64,000 nucleotides of DNA from Adenanthera pavonina (GCA_026686845.1 JAIVEN010000003.1:2110501-2174500); one strand, 5' to 3'; shown: positions 52,053 to 64,000, counted from the stretch's first letter. Notes: generated from the letters alone by a model not told the origin. Program-made: numbers and translations.

Positions 52053-52684
52053 TTCAGGAATGACCGAACCGCAGTTCACCGCTTCGGTTCTGCTGGGATT
52101 CGTGGTGGAAGATGATAGTGGAGAATTTGGTGTAATCAATTTTAATGTTTTTTAATTGTCTTTTCTGTTTGTGATTTTTATTTAGATAGATGAAATTATT
52201 TAAAAATTGTTTTAATTTTTATTTTAACCCAATTAAATTTTTAAAATAATTAATATTTTTTTAAAATAATTAATACTTCATAAAATCATTCTTAAAAATA
52301 ACTTATATAACAGAGATAAGGTATGTTATACTCAATAAAAGAAGAAAAAGTTCATCGGTTTGGTTTATATCTTCATGCTTCTTTTAGACCAAAGGCACCA
52401 TGCTGTGTGTCCAACTAGTACTACATCCGTGCAAATGGATTATAAGTCATCGTGATGAGGGGGGAAAAAGAAAAAATTATGTGTATATATATATATATAT
52501 ATGTAATTTTAATGAAAAATTGTGTATATTAATTAACTAATTCTAAATTTATTTAATTTGTATTAAACTGTGGGAACAAATTTGTCTAGCTTGGTGATGC
52601 ATAGGTCATTAATAGCAACAATGAAGATTTTAAATTCTAAGTTATTGCAAAAAATGACAGCTTTTTTAAATAAGAAAGATGTAA
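52053..52684. other. Oleosin 3' UTR and intergenic sequence
   Basis: The first one to two hundred bases should be 3' UTR (T-rich after 52130). The rest is AT-rich with a TA microsatellite near 52482-52501. No gene was seen. Confidence 0.45.
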
Positions 52685-53846
52685 GGGAAAATTATAGTTA
52701 AATACCACAAGAATAAAAATTATAATTAGGTATCTTAAACATTAGTAATTATAAAGAGATATCATGATACCTAAGTGTAAAGATATTGAATGTGCAAAAA
52801 GATGGTTTTGCTTTTTTTGCCATAATTTTTTTATTTTTTATATCATTTTCTTTTAAAATGAATAGATTCATTTGTAACTAATGTTTGTTAATTTGTAACA
52901 GATATTAGTTAATTTTCAATTGAGATGATAGTCGACTATCAGAGGAATGCCTTTAATGGTCGACTAGATCAAATGCTAAGCTACTAATCTAGTCAACCAT
53001 CAGAGACCTCTAATGGTTGACTATCACATATTTGCAACTAATGATCGACAATTTGTAATTGTATATACTTTTTCAACTGAAGGAAAAATAATCTTACACA
53101 CATGTGTAATTATATTTGAATTTGTAATTATTCTGCCTAAATTTGCAAGTGATATATATTCATTTTCAAGTGAAGAAAAAAATAATCTCACACACATTTA
53201 TAATTAATCCACTCCACATAAATTTACAAATGATCCACTAATATTTATAATTAATCTACATATATTTCCTTCTTGTGATGACTGTAAATCACTAGATCTA
53301 CAAATTCTTAAACTAGCAAACTAAAAATAAAAAAAATAGCAACAACAAAAAAAGAAACAAGAACTTGTAAGAGAAGGAGAAGATCAAGATGGAGAGAAAG
53401 AAGAGGGGGAGCAAAGGGTGAGAGCAACAAGAGAAGCACCAGGATGGTGGATGTAGACTTTGCGAAAGTGGGGCTCAGCTTTGGATAGTGGATCTCGGCT
53501 TTATGATGATGGATCTCGGTGTTTCTTAGGTTGCAACAATGACACAAATGAGGAATGAGGAGGCGAGGAGAGGAGAGACAGGGGAGTACCGGCAGGGATA
53601 GGGTGACTAGGGAGCATTGATGGTGGATAAGGAGACCAAGGAGGCACCGACGAGGGAGGAGGAGAAAGAGGGAGAGGGAGAAAAGGAATGAAGAGGAAGG
53701 AGGAAAAAGAAAAAAGGACAAAATGGTTATTTCGTGCAATAACAATATTTATAATTTAGTACTATGGTATCTCATTATAATTTCACAAATTTAAGATATA
53801 TTTTTGTAATTTTTATCATCCAATGATATTTAACTATAATTTTTTT
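52685..53846. mobile_element. Nonautonomous element with about 90-bp terminal inverted repeats
   Basis: The left arm (52685-52771; landmarks attatagttaaatacca, attaggtatcttaaa, ataaagagatatcatgatac) is mirrored by the right arm (53755-53846), whose reverse strand reads attatagttaaatatca, atatatcttaaat and ataatgagataccatagtac in the same order. Ends this long suggest a Mutator-like (MULE) or similar non-autonomous element. The interior has an imperfect palindrome of GTCGAC/GTTGAC motifs (about 52924-53030) and a purine-rich tract (53360-53720). The 145-codon minus frame there is low-complexity. A target duplication was not resolved. Confidence 0.6.
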
Positions 53847-54679
53847 AAAATATAATCTGATCATTTAATATATTACATATAATTATATTAACATAAAAGT
53901 AGATAAAATATAATTAAATTAAATTATTGAAAGAAATTTTATAAACAATATTAGAAGTCATGTTTGTTGGTATCATATCTGCATCAAGAATTAATATTTT
54001 AATACACTTTTTGCTACACAGTGATAATATAACAATATACAATTGATCATATGTGAATACAAGCCTCAAAAGGTATAACCCAATATTACAGAAGGCTTAA
54101 CCCTAATTCTTATAATAGCAAATGATAACATAAGAAGTTGCTTTATGCACATATTGAAAAGCAATCTTGAATCAAATGGTGACATAGATGTATGATGGAT
54201 AAAAACTTCACCCCAATAACAATTAATTGTACACCATTGTATAAACCCAATAATTTATCAATATTTCTCACATATGCTATCAAGTTATGAATTTTATTTC
54301 TATCATTTGTTCAAAGTCCAAAATATCAAGATGCCATAAAAATAATGTGCTAAAGAATGCACATGGGTAAAGAAACAAAAGTAACATGTATGGCTATTTT
54401 TGAAACTATTTTTCTGCATTTTTTTTTTTGCCACAACTTTTTCTAACATGCTTCAAACACACTCATGATTTGCATGTTTATAATATTACACATACACACA
54501 CATCAATTCTTCACGTCTGTGGAAGCAACATTCACGGGTCCATATCTTGATAATTGTTACCATTCCATTTTATTTGATTGCTAGCCAGGAAAAAGTAAGC
54601 ATCATTATTCTCTTCTTACGGAAGTATACTTTCCCGGCATGATTAAGGGAATTATTTCTTTTTAATAAGTTTATCATTT
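53847..54679. other. AT-rich intergenic sequence
   Basis: Nothing was recognised in this stretch. It is AT-rich with no open frame carrying a domain. Confidence 0.4.
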
Positions 54680-55022
54680 TGGAGGGATTTTAAGGAGAGG
54701 GGAGGGATTAAATCTCCTACCTTTGTTTGGTTCAAAAAATTGGAAGAAATTTAATTCCTCCCAATCCCCTCCCCCACCATTGGTTTCTTCCCCTCAAATT
54801 GGGGATTTTTTGAGGGGATTCAGTAACAATACACAATTCCCTCTAATCCCTTTCTGAACCAAACAAAATTTCATTAAAATCCCTCTAATTCCCTCCCCTC
54901 AAATTTCACCAAACAAAGAAATTTTAGAATTCTTCCAACCACTTTCCCTCAAACCCTATTTATTAAAAATTCATCAAATTCCCTTCCCTCTAATCCCCTA
55001 AATTGAAACAAACAAACCCTGA
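54680..55022. mobile_element. MITE-like repeat built of TCCCCTC/GAGGGGA motifs
   Basis: The region is filled with reiterated units such as ttccctcccctcaaat and aatccctctaa, and with gttTGGTTC-type phrases (ttgtttggttcaaaa at the left, gaaacaaacaaaccct at the right). The right end, read in reverse, gives agggtttgtttgtttc followed by aggggattagaggg, which pairs with the left gggagggattaaat. This looks like a foldback MITE. Exact ends and a target duplication were not determined. Confidence 0.5.
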
Positions 55023-57027
55023 AGGGAGGTTGTCCCCTATGATTGTGTTAACATGTTACTCCTTATCCGATCATAGAAGAAGATGATGTCACATTCATTA
55101 TAGTTAAAACATTTTATGCTCGACCACCGAACGCTTAGATCAACCGAAAGGAGTAGTTCTAGCTTAAATACGGGTTTTGGATTCTAGACGTGGGAATGTA
55201 ACAGCGTAGAGTGGTAGGGACGTCCACCTTTATGGTGCCTATTAGGCCTCGATCCGGATTAGTTTAGGACATGTTGAAGTCCTCACAGTTTGAGTGAGAT
55301 AGAATCCAAGATATCGGGTGCATATGTGAAAAAAAAAAATCTTATGCCCGATAGCCACAATGAAAGATAAATATTTATAGTTGAGGCGGATTCTTATTTA
55401 TTTGCTTCTTCTAATTTTGTAATGGATATATTTTGTTACCAGATTCACATAACAATATAGTCTTGCTTTACTCAAAAAGAGAGGGATTCCCACTACGTGT
55501 AGGGGTTTTCTCCCAATGATGTTGACTGATATGTTTCCTAATTCATATCAAATATTGTTTGATTTGCACAGTGAAAGAACTAAAAATTTTCTTAAATGAA
55601 TTGATTCGTTTAGATGGTGAAAAAAAAAAGACAAATGAAAAGGAGATGGAGATTAGATTTCAACATATTAAATATTTTCAAATAATTGATAGTGGGAATT
55701 GCATTAATGGTTAAGCATAAATTCACATCTTCAAATTTATCTCATTGATTATATGTATATTGTGGGATGATTGTGATTATGTATTCATTTATTTGGATTT
55801 GATATAAATTCAAAATTCAAATTGATTTAATCAAATATTACTCAAATCTTATGAAATTGATTAGATATAATTTATTATAAATTTTAAATTGCATTAAAAA
55901 AATATTTATAACATATTATACCAACTTAAAATCTCAATTTTTTATTATTTAAACAACTTAACACTTCTCTAAAATCAAAATCAGTTTTTAATTGCATATT
56001 TATACTTTATAGATGACAAATTTTTCAAAACATTTTTATTCATTCATAAATCAAATATGGTCATGTAAAAGAACATGTCATATAAAGATTATTAATTTAA
56101 TATCAAAATTTTAATATTCAGGCCAAAAGAAAATCCAACTTTCAATATCATTAAGAGAGAATTAAACAAAAAATTAAATAAAGTAAAATATGTTTACAGT
56201 TAAATATTTTGTTAGAATGTATATATATAGTTAGAACATGTCTATCATGATATTACTAAATATTAAAATAATATATGACTCAACTTAAGTAATTAAACTC
56301 ATTAAATTATTTTAATAATAATTATTTGGTGATTGCATTGAGTTAAATAAGTTAAAGGTTCCGATAAATATTAGAGCTTTCACTATCATGCAATCATTAA
56401 TTCAAAACTTTTTTAACTACATAAATTTAATTGCAAAATATCGTAATCATTTTTTTAAGTAGTCTCTCTCACTCTCTTGCCGGGTCACGAACACATTACT
56501 TCATGATAATATCATTTCAAGACTTGCCAAGAACCAAGATACCCGGCAATTTTTTAAGCAGTCAATGTGAAGAATTGCCATTTTTGGCCAAAAGAATGCC
56601 CAAATTTTGGAGCCATGTTTTGTGGTAATTGAATCTCAATAATTAATATTAACATTGATGAAATTTGTCATACACACATATATAAATATATTCAAAATTT
56701 GATACCTTGTGACGAGTGTTTTGAGAACCAAACTAGATCGAACGATCAGACCATCACCCGTAAAAAAGAATAACTCATTTTTTAACTTTAAACCATTTTA
56801 GAAATTGGACCGCTTTGAACTAGCTTTTGAGCTAGGTATTGGAATTGAGCCAAAAACCAGAGTGATTTTCAGATAATCGTATGATTTTTTAATTCGTGTA
56901 AAATTTAACTTAAATTTAATTTTTTTACCAAAAATTTAATTATAAAAACTATTAAAAATAAAAATACTATTTCCCTTTCTATTTTAAAATTACTAATTAC
57001 AAAAATGAAAAATTTTATTATATTGTA
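55023..57027. other. Intergenic sequence
   Basis: No gene was recognised. A less AT-rich island at about 55080-55330 (with cgatccggattagt) could be a retroelement piece, but it has no coding domain. The rest is AT-rich. Confidence 0.4.
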
Positions 57028-57324
57028 CTCCCTCCATCTCTAATTATAAAATAATTTTGGGACTCTTCATTTGTCCCAAAATATAAGAGATATGGATAAA
57101 ATTTATAGAGTAATTAATATTATTTTCCTTTTATACCCTTAAATATTTAAGGATGTATTGACAATTACCAATAATTAATTAGTTACACTCCAAACTTTTA
57201 ATATAAGCAATTTTGGAAAAAAAAAATTATAGCACAATTAATGAGTTTAAATGCCAAAACTGTTTTTTTTTTCTTGATATTAATAAAGTAGTTATTTGTT
57301 TCTTATAATTGGGGACAGACGGAG
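57028..57324. mobile_element. Stowaway MITE
   Basis: The left end ctccctccatctctaattat and the inverse of the right end ctccgtctgtccccaattat form the classic CTCCCTCCGTC-type terminal repeats of plant Stowaway elements. TA dinucleotides flank both ends (57026-57027 and 57325-57326), the Tc1/mariner target. The element is 297 bases with no coding. An internal gtcccaaaatataagag is also typical. Confidence 0.85.
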
Positions 57325-57326
57325 TA

Positions 57327-58020
57327 TAATCATTTTATAATGTAATGGTCATATAGTGTTTTCATGAATTATTTTAATATTACTTATAATGATTTAATAT
57401 ATATTATTACTATGTGACCTTCTTAACTTATTATAAACTTAAACTACTTAAATTTACTTTTTTTAATAATTTGATATTTTATTTTTATACATTTATTATA
57501 TATAATATTATTTTTATTTAATTATTGCATCATCGATTCGATCGCAAATCTAATTGGTTGAACTAGAAAAATCGTTACCCGATGATATTTTCAATTTAGC
57601 ATTCGATCCGATTTTTAAAACATTGTTTGTAACTGATGTAAAGAAGATTTAATCTGTAAGTTAATTTTTTATAAGATTGATCAAACTAATTGCATAAAAT
57701 TAATCCCCAAAATAGGATTATATTTTCAACTTCTAATATATGAAACTAAAAAACCTCATAAAATCATGCATTTTTTGGATTTTCAAGCATTTACCCATTA
57801 CACTCACCATTCAAATGGAAACTAAAGCTATATATAGATGCAGATATAGCCAAATTAGATTGAAGTGTTGCTTACAAATAAGCAATAAGCATAAAGTTGC
57901 CAATATAGTTAAACAACATATTGGAGAATTCAATAAAGTTATACACCTTGAGGGGGAAAAAACAATTGGTCTTAGTGGTTTTATTGATCTACTTAATTTG
58001 TTTTATCTAGATAATAACAA
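57327..58020. other. AT-rich intergenic sequence
   Basis: Nothing was recognised. A 120-codon frame at 57740-58102 runs into the next element and has no family motif. Confidence 0.4.
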
Positions 58021-58872
58021 CTCGTTTGGTTTGCTCATAGGAGGGTTAAGTAAGGTGATCTTAATTACATCAACCATCTATAACATATTTGCTTGGACAT
58101 AAGTCCGATGAATCTTTTCACTTGAGGTGAGCTTCATCACCCAATTGAATGTGAAAATCATCCCCCCAAAATGCAAGGTGAAGCACTGCACAATGAGGTG
58201 AAGGAGTTGGGAAATGACAAAGATCCCCTTTCATAAGTAAAAAAATGACATAAAAAACATTCCTCAAACATCACAGTTGTCATTCAATTAACTCTGAGAA
58301 GTGAAGACGAACCCTAACCTCATCCATGGGCTGGACTGGACCTAACCTCATTGAGCTTCACGGTGAAAACAAGGGAATCACGGAACTGATCAATGCTAGA
58401 AGAATCATCATCACCAGTGAGGTAAGACTCTTGTACTCATCATCTCTATTTGGTTTCAATGTTCATCTCCGTGGGTCTGCTAATATGGGTTTCAATTTTC
58501 ATCTCCATTGTAGAAGACTGACGACACAGCTTTGCTCTCAATCACTTACGTCAAAGCTCATGTGAATTCAAGGCACAAAAGCACGACTTAGACAAGGCAC
58601 TCAAGATTTGGCTAGGGCATGACTAGACTGAAGGAATTTGCCAATTTGGGACTAAATTGTGATGTATTTTAATGAAAGGTATATTTATTTTTTCAACTTT
58701 TATTACATTCCATTACATCTCATTTTCCTATTCAACTACACAAATTTTAAGTCTAAATCACTTCACTTCCTATAACAGACCAAACAAATTCATGTAATCA
58801 TCATCCCCTCATATTCCCTCACATCCTTCCTATTATATTACCTAACTCATTTAGTAATTGAACCAAACAGGC
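58021..58872. mobile_element. Element with GCCTGTTTGGTT inverted ends, relative of 15480-18784
   Basis: The left end ctcgtttggtttgctcat and the inverse of the right end, agcctgtttggttcaattac, form the same type of terminal repeat as the outer element at 15480. The right-hand 150 bases of both share the sequence order ttacattccattac or ttgcattacatcac, ctcacatcc, and tagtaattga then accaaacag or atcaaatag. It is 852 bases with no coding domain, so it is a nonautonomous copy lacking the nested hAT. Confidence 0.6.
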
Positions 58873-59254
58873 TACAATAAGACTCACCCAAACCAGTAAA
58901 GCACAACCAATTAACCAGAAGTTATATACTTATCTAGGGAGAGGGGGGAGGGGGTTGGTGCACAAGTTCCGAGAAACTGCAGTCACGTGACAGGGATCAC
59001 GGTTCCAAAAGTGAACCAAGAACATTAACAGTAATTCCGTCAGTCGCATACTTCCAAATACGAACCAAAAGAATCAATTAACCAGTATCACAGTCCCAGA
59101 AGAGAACTAAGCACATTAACAAAATAATTCCCTTGTCCGTGGCAAAGTTCCAAGGAATAGTGCATATGTGAGGCGTGATACAGTACCAAACGCATTCCCC
59201 TGTAGCTGGTTCCCACGGGAATATATATATATATATTGATTGATATTGATATAC
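58873..59254. other. Intergenic sequence
   Basis: Nothing was recognised. A purine run (gagaggggggaggggg) sits at about 58940-58955 and a TA microsatellite at 59221-59236 lies right at the edge of duplication copy 2. Confidence 0.4.
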
Positions 59255-62200
59255 CAATGCTATGAGGATAAATACTTCCTCCATGCTTTCTCCAAGACAC
59301 CACTGAGACAAAATGATGAACCAAATTCAAGGCAATGGACACACCAAGAAAAGCTTATTTCTTTCTCATTAAGGATGGATGCGGAGGTGGCAGAGAGGCA
59401 ACGTGGCTGGGGGTTTCATCCTGAGAGCAGCATAGTATAAGCCCTTTACTAACCACAAGTGATTTATTTCACACTAACATATAAATAGTTTCATCAACCC
59501 TCCTCCCAGTCTACATCGTCATCCTCGTCGTCATCTGCTGGCGCATCAGCTTCAATATTCAAGTCACTGACCATGTAATTCTCATTTGCATTGCCTTTAA
59601 AATCCAACCCAAACCACATGTCATTAGACCCAAAAAGATAGCCAAAAAAAAGCAAAGGGAAAGAGGAAGACGGCATGGGGGAGTGGGGTGGGAGGCAAAT
59701 TTACAAGAAAAAATTCAGTATTTCCGATGACAGCCGCAAATTTATTAATAAAATTCACGCAGACAAGACAGGTTACCCAGTCTCAACAACAGCATCTCAA
59801 GCATGACTTACACAAATGGGTACAGTGCAGATCTTCTTATTTTTTATTAACCAAATTCTATATATTTTTAACAAAGAAAAAAACAAAATACAAAATAATA
59901 AAATTTATGGCAGCAGCAGCAGCAGCAACAATTTCAAATATTAATCAACAAAAATGATGACTCACAGTAAACTACAAAAATATCTGATCCGGTGAAATCA
60001 AATCTAAACAATCCAAATAAAATGTACATGAAACACTCATCCCTCAAAAAGTACTAAATCCAGATCCTATGAGATATCCACCTTAGAGGGGAGGAGGGGC
60101 TCTGAGGTGGAGGATCTAATATTATCAAATACTAGGGTAGATGAATCCTCCCAAAGGTACCATAGTTTATATTTTAGTTCACAGATCCAAATGAGCCTGA
60201 GAGTCATTATTATCAAATGCATGAAAGTCTCACTCACCCATTCCATAGGTTCTTTAGATTCTCACCAAATAAGAATTATTTTGCTAATGCATACCAATCC
60301 CATCTAGCCATCTCTACCGCAAGCACCATTGTCATCTCCATTCTCCACTAACACCATCAAAACATTTACCATGGTTGCCATTACAACTGTCCTGCTACCC
60401 AAATTAAATATCAAGCATCAATGTATGGATGTACCTTCAATATCCTCAGAATTTTTCTAAAATATCAAGTTTTTCCTATCCTACCTTGATCATAGCAATT
60501 TATCTGATACCCAAAAGTTGCAGCTGCCACTGTCACTACCATAACCACACCCTCTATCCAATCAGCCTAGCCAAACATAATAGTACTTCCAGAAAGATTA
60601 CCCAGAACACAACCAAATTTCCATCGCCCAATGCCATATAACTATTTATGATCATGTCATTAAAGTTCATCATCAATGGAACTAATGATGTTTCTTTTAT
60701 ATATATATATATAAATAAAAGGGTTTTCAAAATTCTCAGCATCCAATCTTCAAACAAGTTTCAACAATTTTTAAAAACCAATAGAATAAGTCATGCCAAA
60801 CCACTGAAACAGCATTCTACTGGATGCCAGACAGAAAGAACTAGGTCCATGAAGTTACCTAGATGACATCTTACATTGAAGAATTACTTTCACTTCTAAA
60901 CATGCCCGTATAATTGTCCTTGCCAACTTTAGATTTTTGAGTTCGATTGGTTTAATGATGAACCAGATGTTATTTTGGTCAAAATTACCATGAGCCAAGT
61001 ATGATCCAAATAACAAAAGAGCAAAGACTGCCAGAACGAAGCAATTCTAAGCATAACAGTTAACCTGAAATTCTGAAATCTGTTCTTTAAAGACCCTGGA
61101 TTATTAAGCTTTCTATATTCGTACATATATAATATATTATAGTTTTGAACCTCTGACCTAGACCTTTTCTCCTGTGAGCCAAATATGATCCAAATCACAA
61201 AAGAGCAAAGACTGCCTGAATGAAGCAGTTCTAAGCATAACAGTTAACCTGAAATCTGTTCTTTAAAGATCCTGGATTATTAAGCTTTCTATTTTCGTAC
61301 ATATATTACAGTTTTGAACCCCTGACCTAGACCTTTTCTCCTGATCAGTTATCTAAAACACTATCCTCACAATTTTGATGTTGAGTTTCTCATTACTCTG
61401 TTGTCGTTATCACTCTTGTGCCATCCAGTAATCTTACGTTGACACAAAGAACAGATCTATAAATTTTTTAAATAATTTCAAGCATGCAATATGAAGACTA
61501 TTTCAACAAAAGAAAACTAAAAGATGCAAGTAAAATATAATCAACACTCATCAATAAAAATACAAGGAATCACATTTAATTTAAATTAAAATATTTGTCA
61601 GGTTCTTTCTTGGGAGGGCTAGCATTTTTTTTGTGCATGAATCAGCAGTTAATGTGTGTATAGGTTATGCAAGAGTTCAAGGGTCCAAAATTTGGTCCTA
61701 ATCACACCAGAAAGATTGGTACTCACCTGCAATTGGAGCCTCCTCTCACTCAGTTTCATCATCATCCTCACATTTTGATTTCATACCGACTTGACGATGG
61801 GAAGTACTACTAAAAGGATCCTCAAATACAGATGTATTTGATGATTCTTGATGTGCTTTCGCAGCCTCTTCCAATTCTTGTTGTTTCTTGAGTAATGCTG
61901 CATGATAAGCCACAATGTATTCATCCTATAACAAGACAAAAAGGAGATATCATAAGTGAATAAAATCATTCTTCACACTTTTGGGGGCAGAGGTAGAGAC
62001 ATTAAGTGACAATCAATTATAAATCATCCAAAATAACAGTTAATTTGATTATACGAGCCTGTAGACCTTTTTTATCATCATGTTCAACTGTTGACTTTTT
62101 GTCATCTGAATACTGTGCTGCAGTAGAAGTTGAAGCCCCATCCATCTTTGTCTCCTGCTTCACTTCTCCACGCTGCTCCTTTGTAAGACTCATCCCTTGT

Positions 62201-62917
62201 TTAATCATCCATGGTGGTAAAACCTTTAGAGATGTACTTTTAGTTACAGACTTAATATCCTCTCCTTTGTCTTCAGCCCCATTAAAATCAACTACAACCT
62301 GTCCACATCCAGCAATGGATTACTTAGTAATCAAGCTATCAGGATCAGGATTTACAAAATTGAACATTTTATCAAATATCCAGAAATACCTTGAGAAAAA
62401 CTGAGACATAGTGCTTCAGATTTATTCACTTTTCAGTGTTTATAAAAAACTTTGCACTATTTATGGATAATTTAAACGCACATCAGAATCTCAGCGACTG
62501 TAAAAAGTAGGTCAAACTTAAACTGTCCAAGTCTAAATTAACTTGTTAACCAACTGACAGAAGATAGCATGGCCACAATAGTACATGGGACCATTCTCAT
62601 TTAAATTCATGTGTGGCCAACACAAGACCTGCTTCAGTATGTCTGCTCAAGATTAATTTTCTGTCACGGTTCATAAAACTAAATATCATATTGAAATGCA
62701 AAAACATGGCATACAAATACTACAACCACGACTAAAAAAAGCCATTGATATTAAATATCTTCTTCATAGAAAACTATAAAAATATTATATATGTGATGCA
62801 TAATGCTTCCATTAAACTAACAATCTTCTCATTCCAACAAATTTTAAAACTTTTCTGTAATATATTTTACACAATTTAAGGTCAGTATTACCTTGTTGAG
62901 TAACCCATCCAAGTGGA
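59255..62917 (-). repeat. Segmental duplication, copy 2 (TFIIE-alpha 3' region)
   Basis: Matches 46469-50161 in direct orientation, about 12.8 kb away. Relative to copy 1 it keeps the last-exon segment (about 59370-60360) and lacks copy 1's 1.2-kb stretch. It also carries its own tandem duplication of about 170 bases: the block gcaaagactgcc to tctcctg at about 61020-61175 recurs at about 61204-61342. Similarity ends after aagtgga at 62917. Confidence 0.85.
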
Positions 62918-63455
62918 GATATATGCATGTGCAAGCCTCTCCATTCGCCATGTTTCTATTCTATTCTTAAACATTTTACACGCCCATTTGGGATTAATAG
63001 AAATCAATGAGTAGTCTAACAACCAAATGATCATCCATGCTGCCAATAAATTTCAAAACTACCCACATTAACACTCTACCTAGTAGCATATTTATGAACT
63101 AAGAGTATCATTTATCAAAATGATATATAAGCCAGAATTTGGACTGGCAACCATGATAATAGAAACACTGTTCTTTTAAAAAAGGAAAAGATAAAAACTA
63201 TCAGACCTATAAGAACACCAAGTAAAATGAAAAGATATATTCTCAAACTCAAACATGAAAATGTTACCTTAGTATCTCCACTGTAAGGCATTGGCGTTCC
63301 ACCATATCCCAGACCATGAGAAATTTTAGAATCACCAATACTGCTATCTCCATTGGCTGCAAGCCAGGAAGCTCTAGCTCGAACCTCCCATGCTATTCTG
63401 AAGCAGGCAAGTCTTTTACTCGACTAAGTTGGTCCATTAACGGCTTGCGCTGTGC
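59494..63455 (-). pseudogene. TFIIE-alpha 3' exons, broken copy 2, open towards the right edge
   Basis: Minus-strand exons are 63268-63455 (KPLMDQLSRVKDLPASE, then WEVRARASW, LGYGGTPMPYSGDTK), 62059-62298 (DFNGAEDKGED, KVLPPWMIKQGMSLTKEQRG), 61727-61925 (DEYIVAYHAALLKKQQELEE, KSKCEDDDETE) and 59494-59594 (DLNIEADAPADDDEDDDVDW, then EEG). They match the C-terminal half of plant TFIIE-alpha, the RNA polymerase II factor that brings in TFIIH. Two lesions are visible. The first exon has a small deletion after PASE that gives an immediate TAG and a frame change; its length of 188 bases is no longer a multiple of three. The ETEWEEAP Trp codon is TGA (about 61753-61755). The last exon's acceptor is a weak AAAG, and the 62059 junction would need a GC donor. 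The 5' exons, if any, lie beyond 64000. Confidence 0.85.
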
Positions 63456-64000
63456 CTGCACTCGGTTTCATATTTGTTAAATCAGACAACATTGGCAGAC
63501 AGTTTCATGATGAACAAATGCATCTAGGCTGAAGTCAGGTGACAAATTATAAGTTTGAGTTTAAAACTACCTTAGTCAATAAACATTACAAGTAAATTAA
63601 ACCAAGGCGAAGAGAATCAATAAATTATGAATGACAAGTATTGTGTAATATCCAGATTCGAGAAAAAAAAATTCATAAAATTCACATGTCATGAAAGGCG
63701 CCTAATAATTGCATGGATTCACAAAAATAAAAGCTTCTGATATTTGAAATAAATTGCACATATGAAGGCACAATTTCAATGTTGCCACTATTTCCAAACC
63801 TCTTTTTTAATAATTTTTAGGTATACTTACTAATATTTTATCATGTAAAAATGTAAGTATTATTTTAGGAGTCGGGATATGTAATTTGGGGCAGTTGGGT
63901 TAACATAGAATCTAATAAGGAACTTTGAATAAAGCCTTTATGATTAGTTTTGTGATTGCTCGTTAGATCTAGAGTTAGAAAAGCACAAATCTTTCTCTTA
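63456..64000. other. Probable intron or flank upstream of TFIIE-alpha copy 2
   Basis: No exon was recognised up to the window edge. The acceptor at 63456-63457 implies that an intron precedes the 63268-63455 exon, so this stretch may be intron sequence of the partial gene. It is AT-rich. Confidence 0.4.

Noticed and set aside
53308..53745. 145-codon minus-strand leucine/serine-rich frame
   Set aside because: It is the complement of a purine-rich low-complexity tract inside an inverted-repeat element, with no homology to a membrane family.
55080..55330. Less AT-rich island resembling a retroelement LTR or SINE
   Set aside because: No paired ends, no internal promoter boxes at the right spacing and no coding.

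Overview
The window is nuclear DNA from a dicot-type flowering plant. The evidence is AT-rich intergenic sequence, short GT-AG introns, plant-specific families (oleosin, ClpC-like Hsp100, SWC2, a FNBP4-type WW protein, a DUF659 hAT transposase) and many plant MITE types. The species cannot be fixed from the sequence. I saw no prokaryotic or organellar genes, no CRISPR array and no credible tRNA or rRNA gene.

Layout. 1-2.1 kb: AT-rich intergenic DNA. 2.1-4.9 kb (+): three-exon membrane RING-H2 ubiquitin ligase with an internally duplicated 5' leader. 5-8.3 kb: intergenic, with a small SINE-like insertion bounded by a 16-bp duplication. 8.3-12.7 kb (+): degraded ClpC-type Hsp100 gene that has lost most of its first ATPase domain. 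13-18.8 kb: transposon-rich block with two MITEs and a hAT-like element nested in another element. 19.3-26 kb (+): ten-exon SWC2/YL1 gene of the SWR1 chromatin-remodelling complex, apparently intact, with one GC-AG intron. 26-31.6 kb: probable 3' leader intron, then intergenic DNA with a LINE RNase H relic. 31.7-32.0 kb (+): small serine-rich protein gene. 32.2-35.3 kb: complete but dead hAT transposon with a perfect 8-bp target duplication. 36.6-43.1 kb (-): eleven-exon gene for a 925-residue protein with two WW domains, like FNBP4. 46.5-50.2 kb and 59.3-62.9 kb: two direct copies of a segment carrying the 3' part of a TFIIE-alpha gene (-), each broken by different mutations. 50.2-50.7 kb (+): unrecognised, frame-broken gene tail with a C-terminal membrane anchor. 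51.6-52.1 kb (+): intact oleosin gene with a G-box upstream. 52.7-58.9 kb: MITE and long-inverted-repeat elements. The second TFIIE-alpha copy runs towards and probably past the right edge.

The apparently functional genes are five: RING ligase, SWC2, serine-rich protein, WW/FNBP4-like protein and oleosin. They are independent housekeeping or seed functions and do not form a pathway. Exon joins were checked by reading frame and splice dinucleotides: RING 330 aa, SWC2 357 aa and WW protein 925 aa all close without a leftover base. I found no convincing new multi-gene system. The most unusual items are the Walker-motif-depleted ClpC-like locus, the paired TFIIE-alpha relics, and the nested or bounded transposons.
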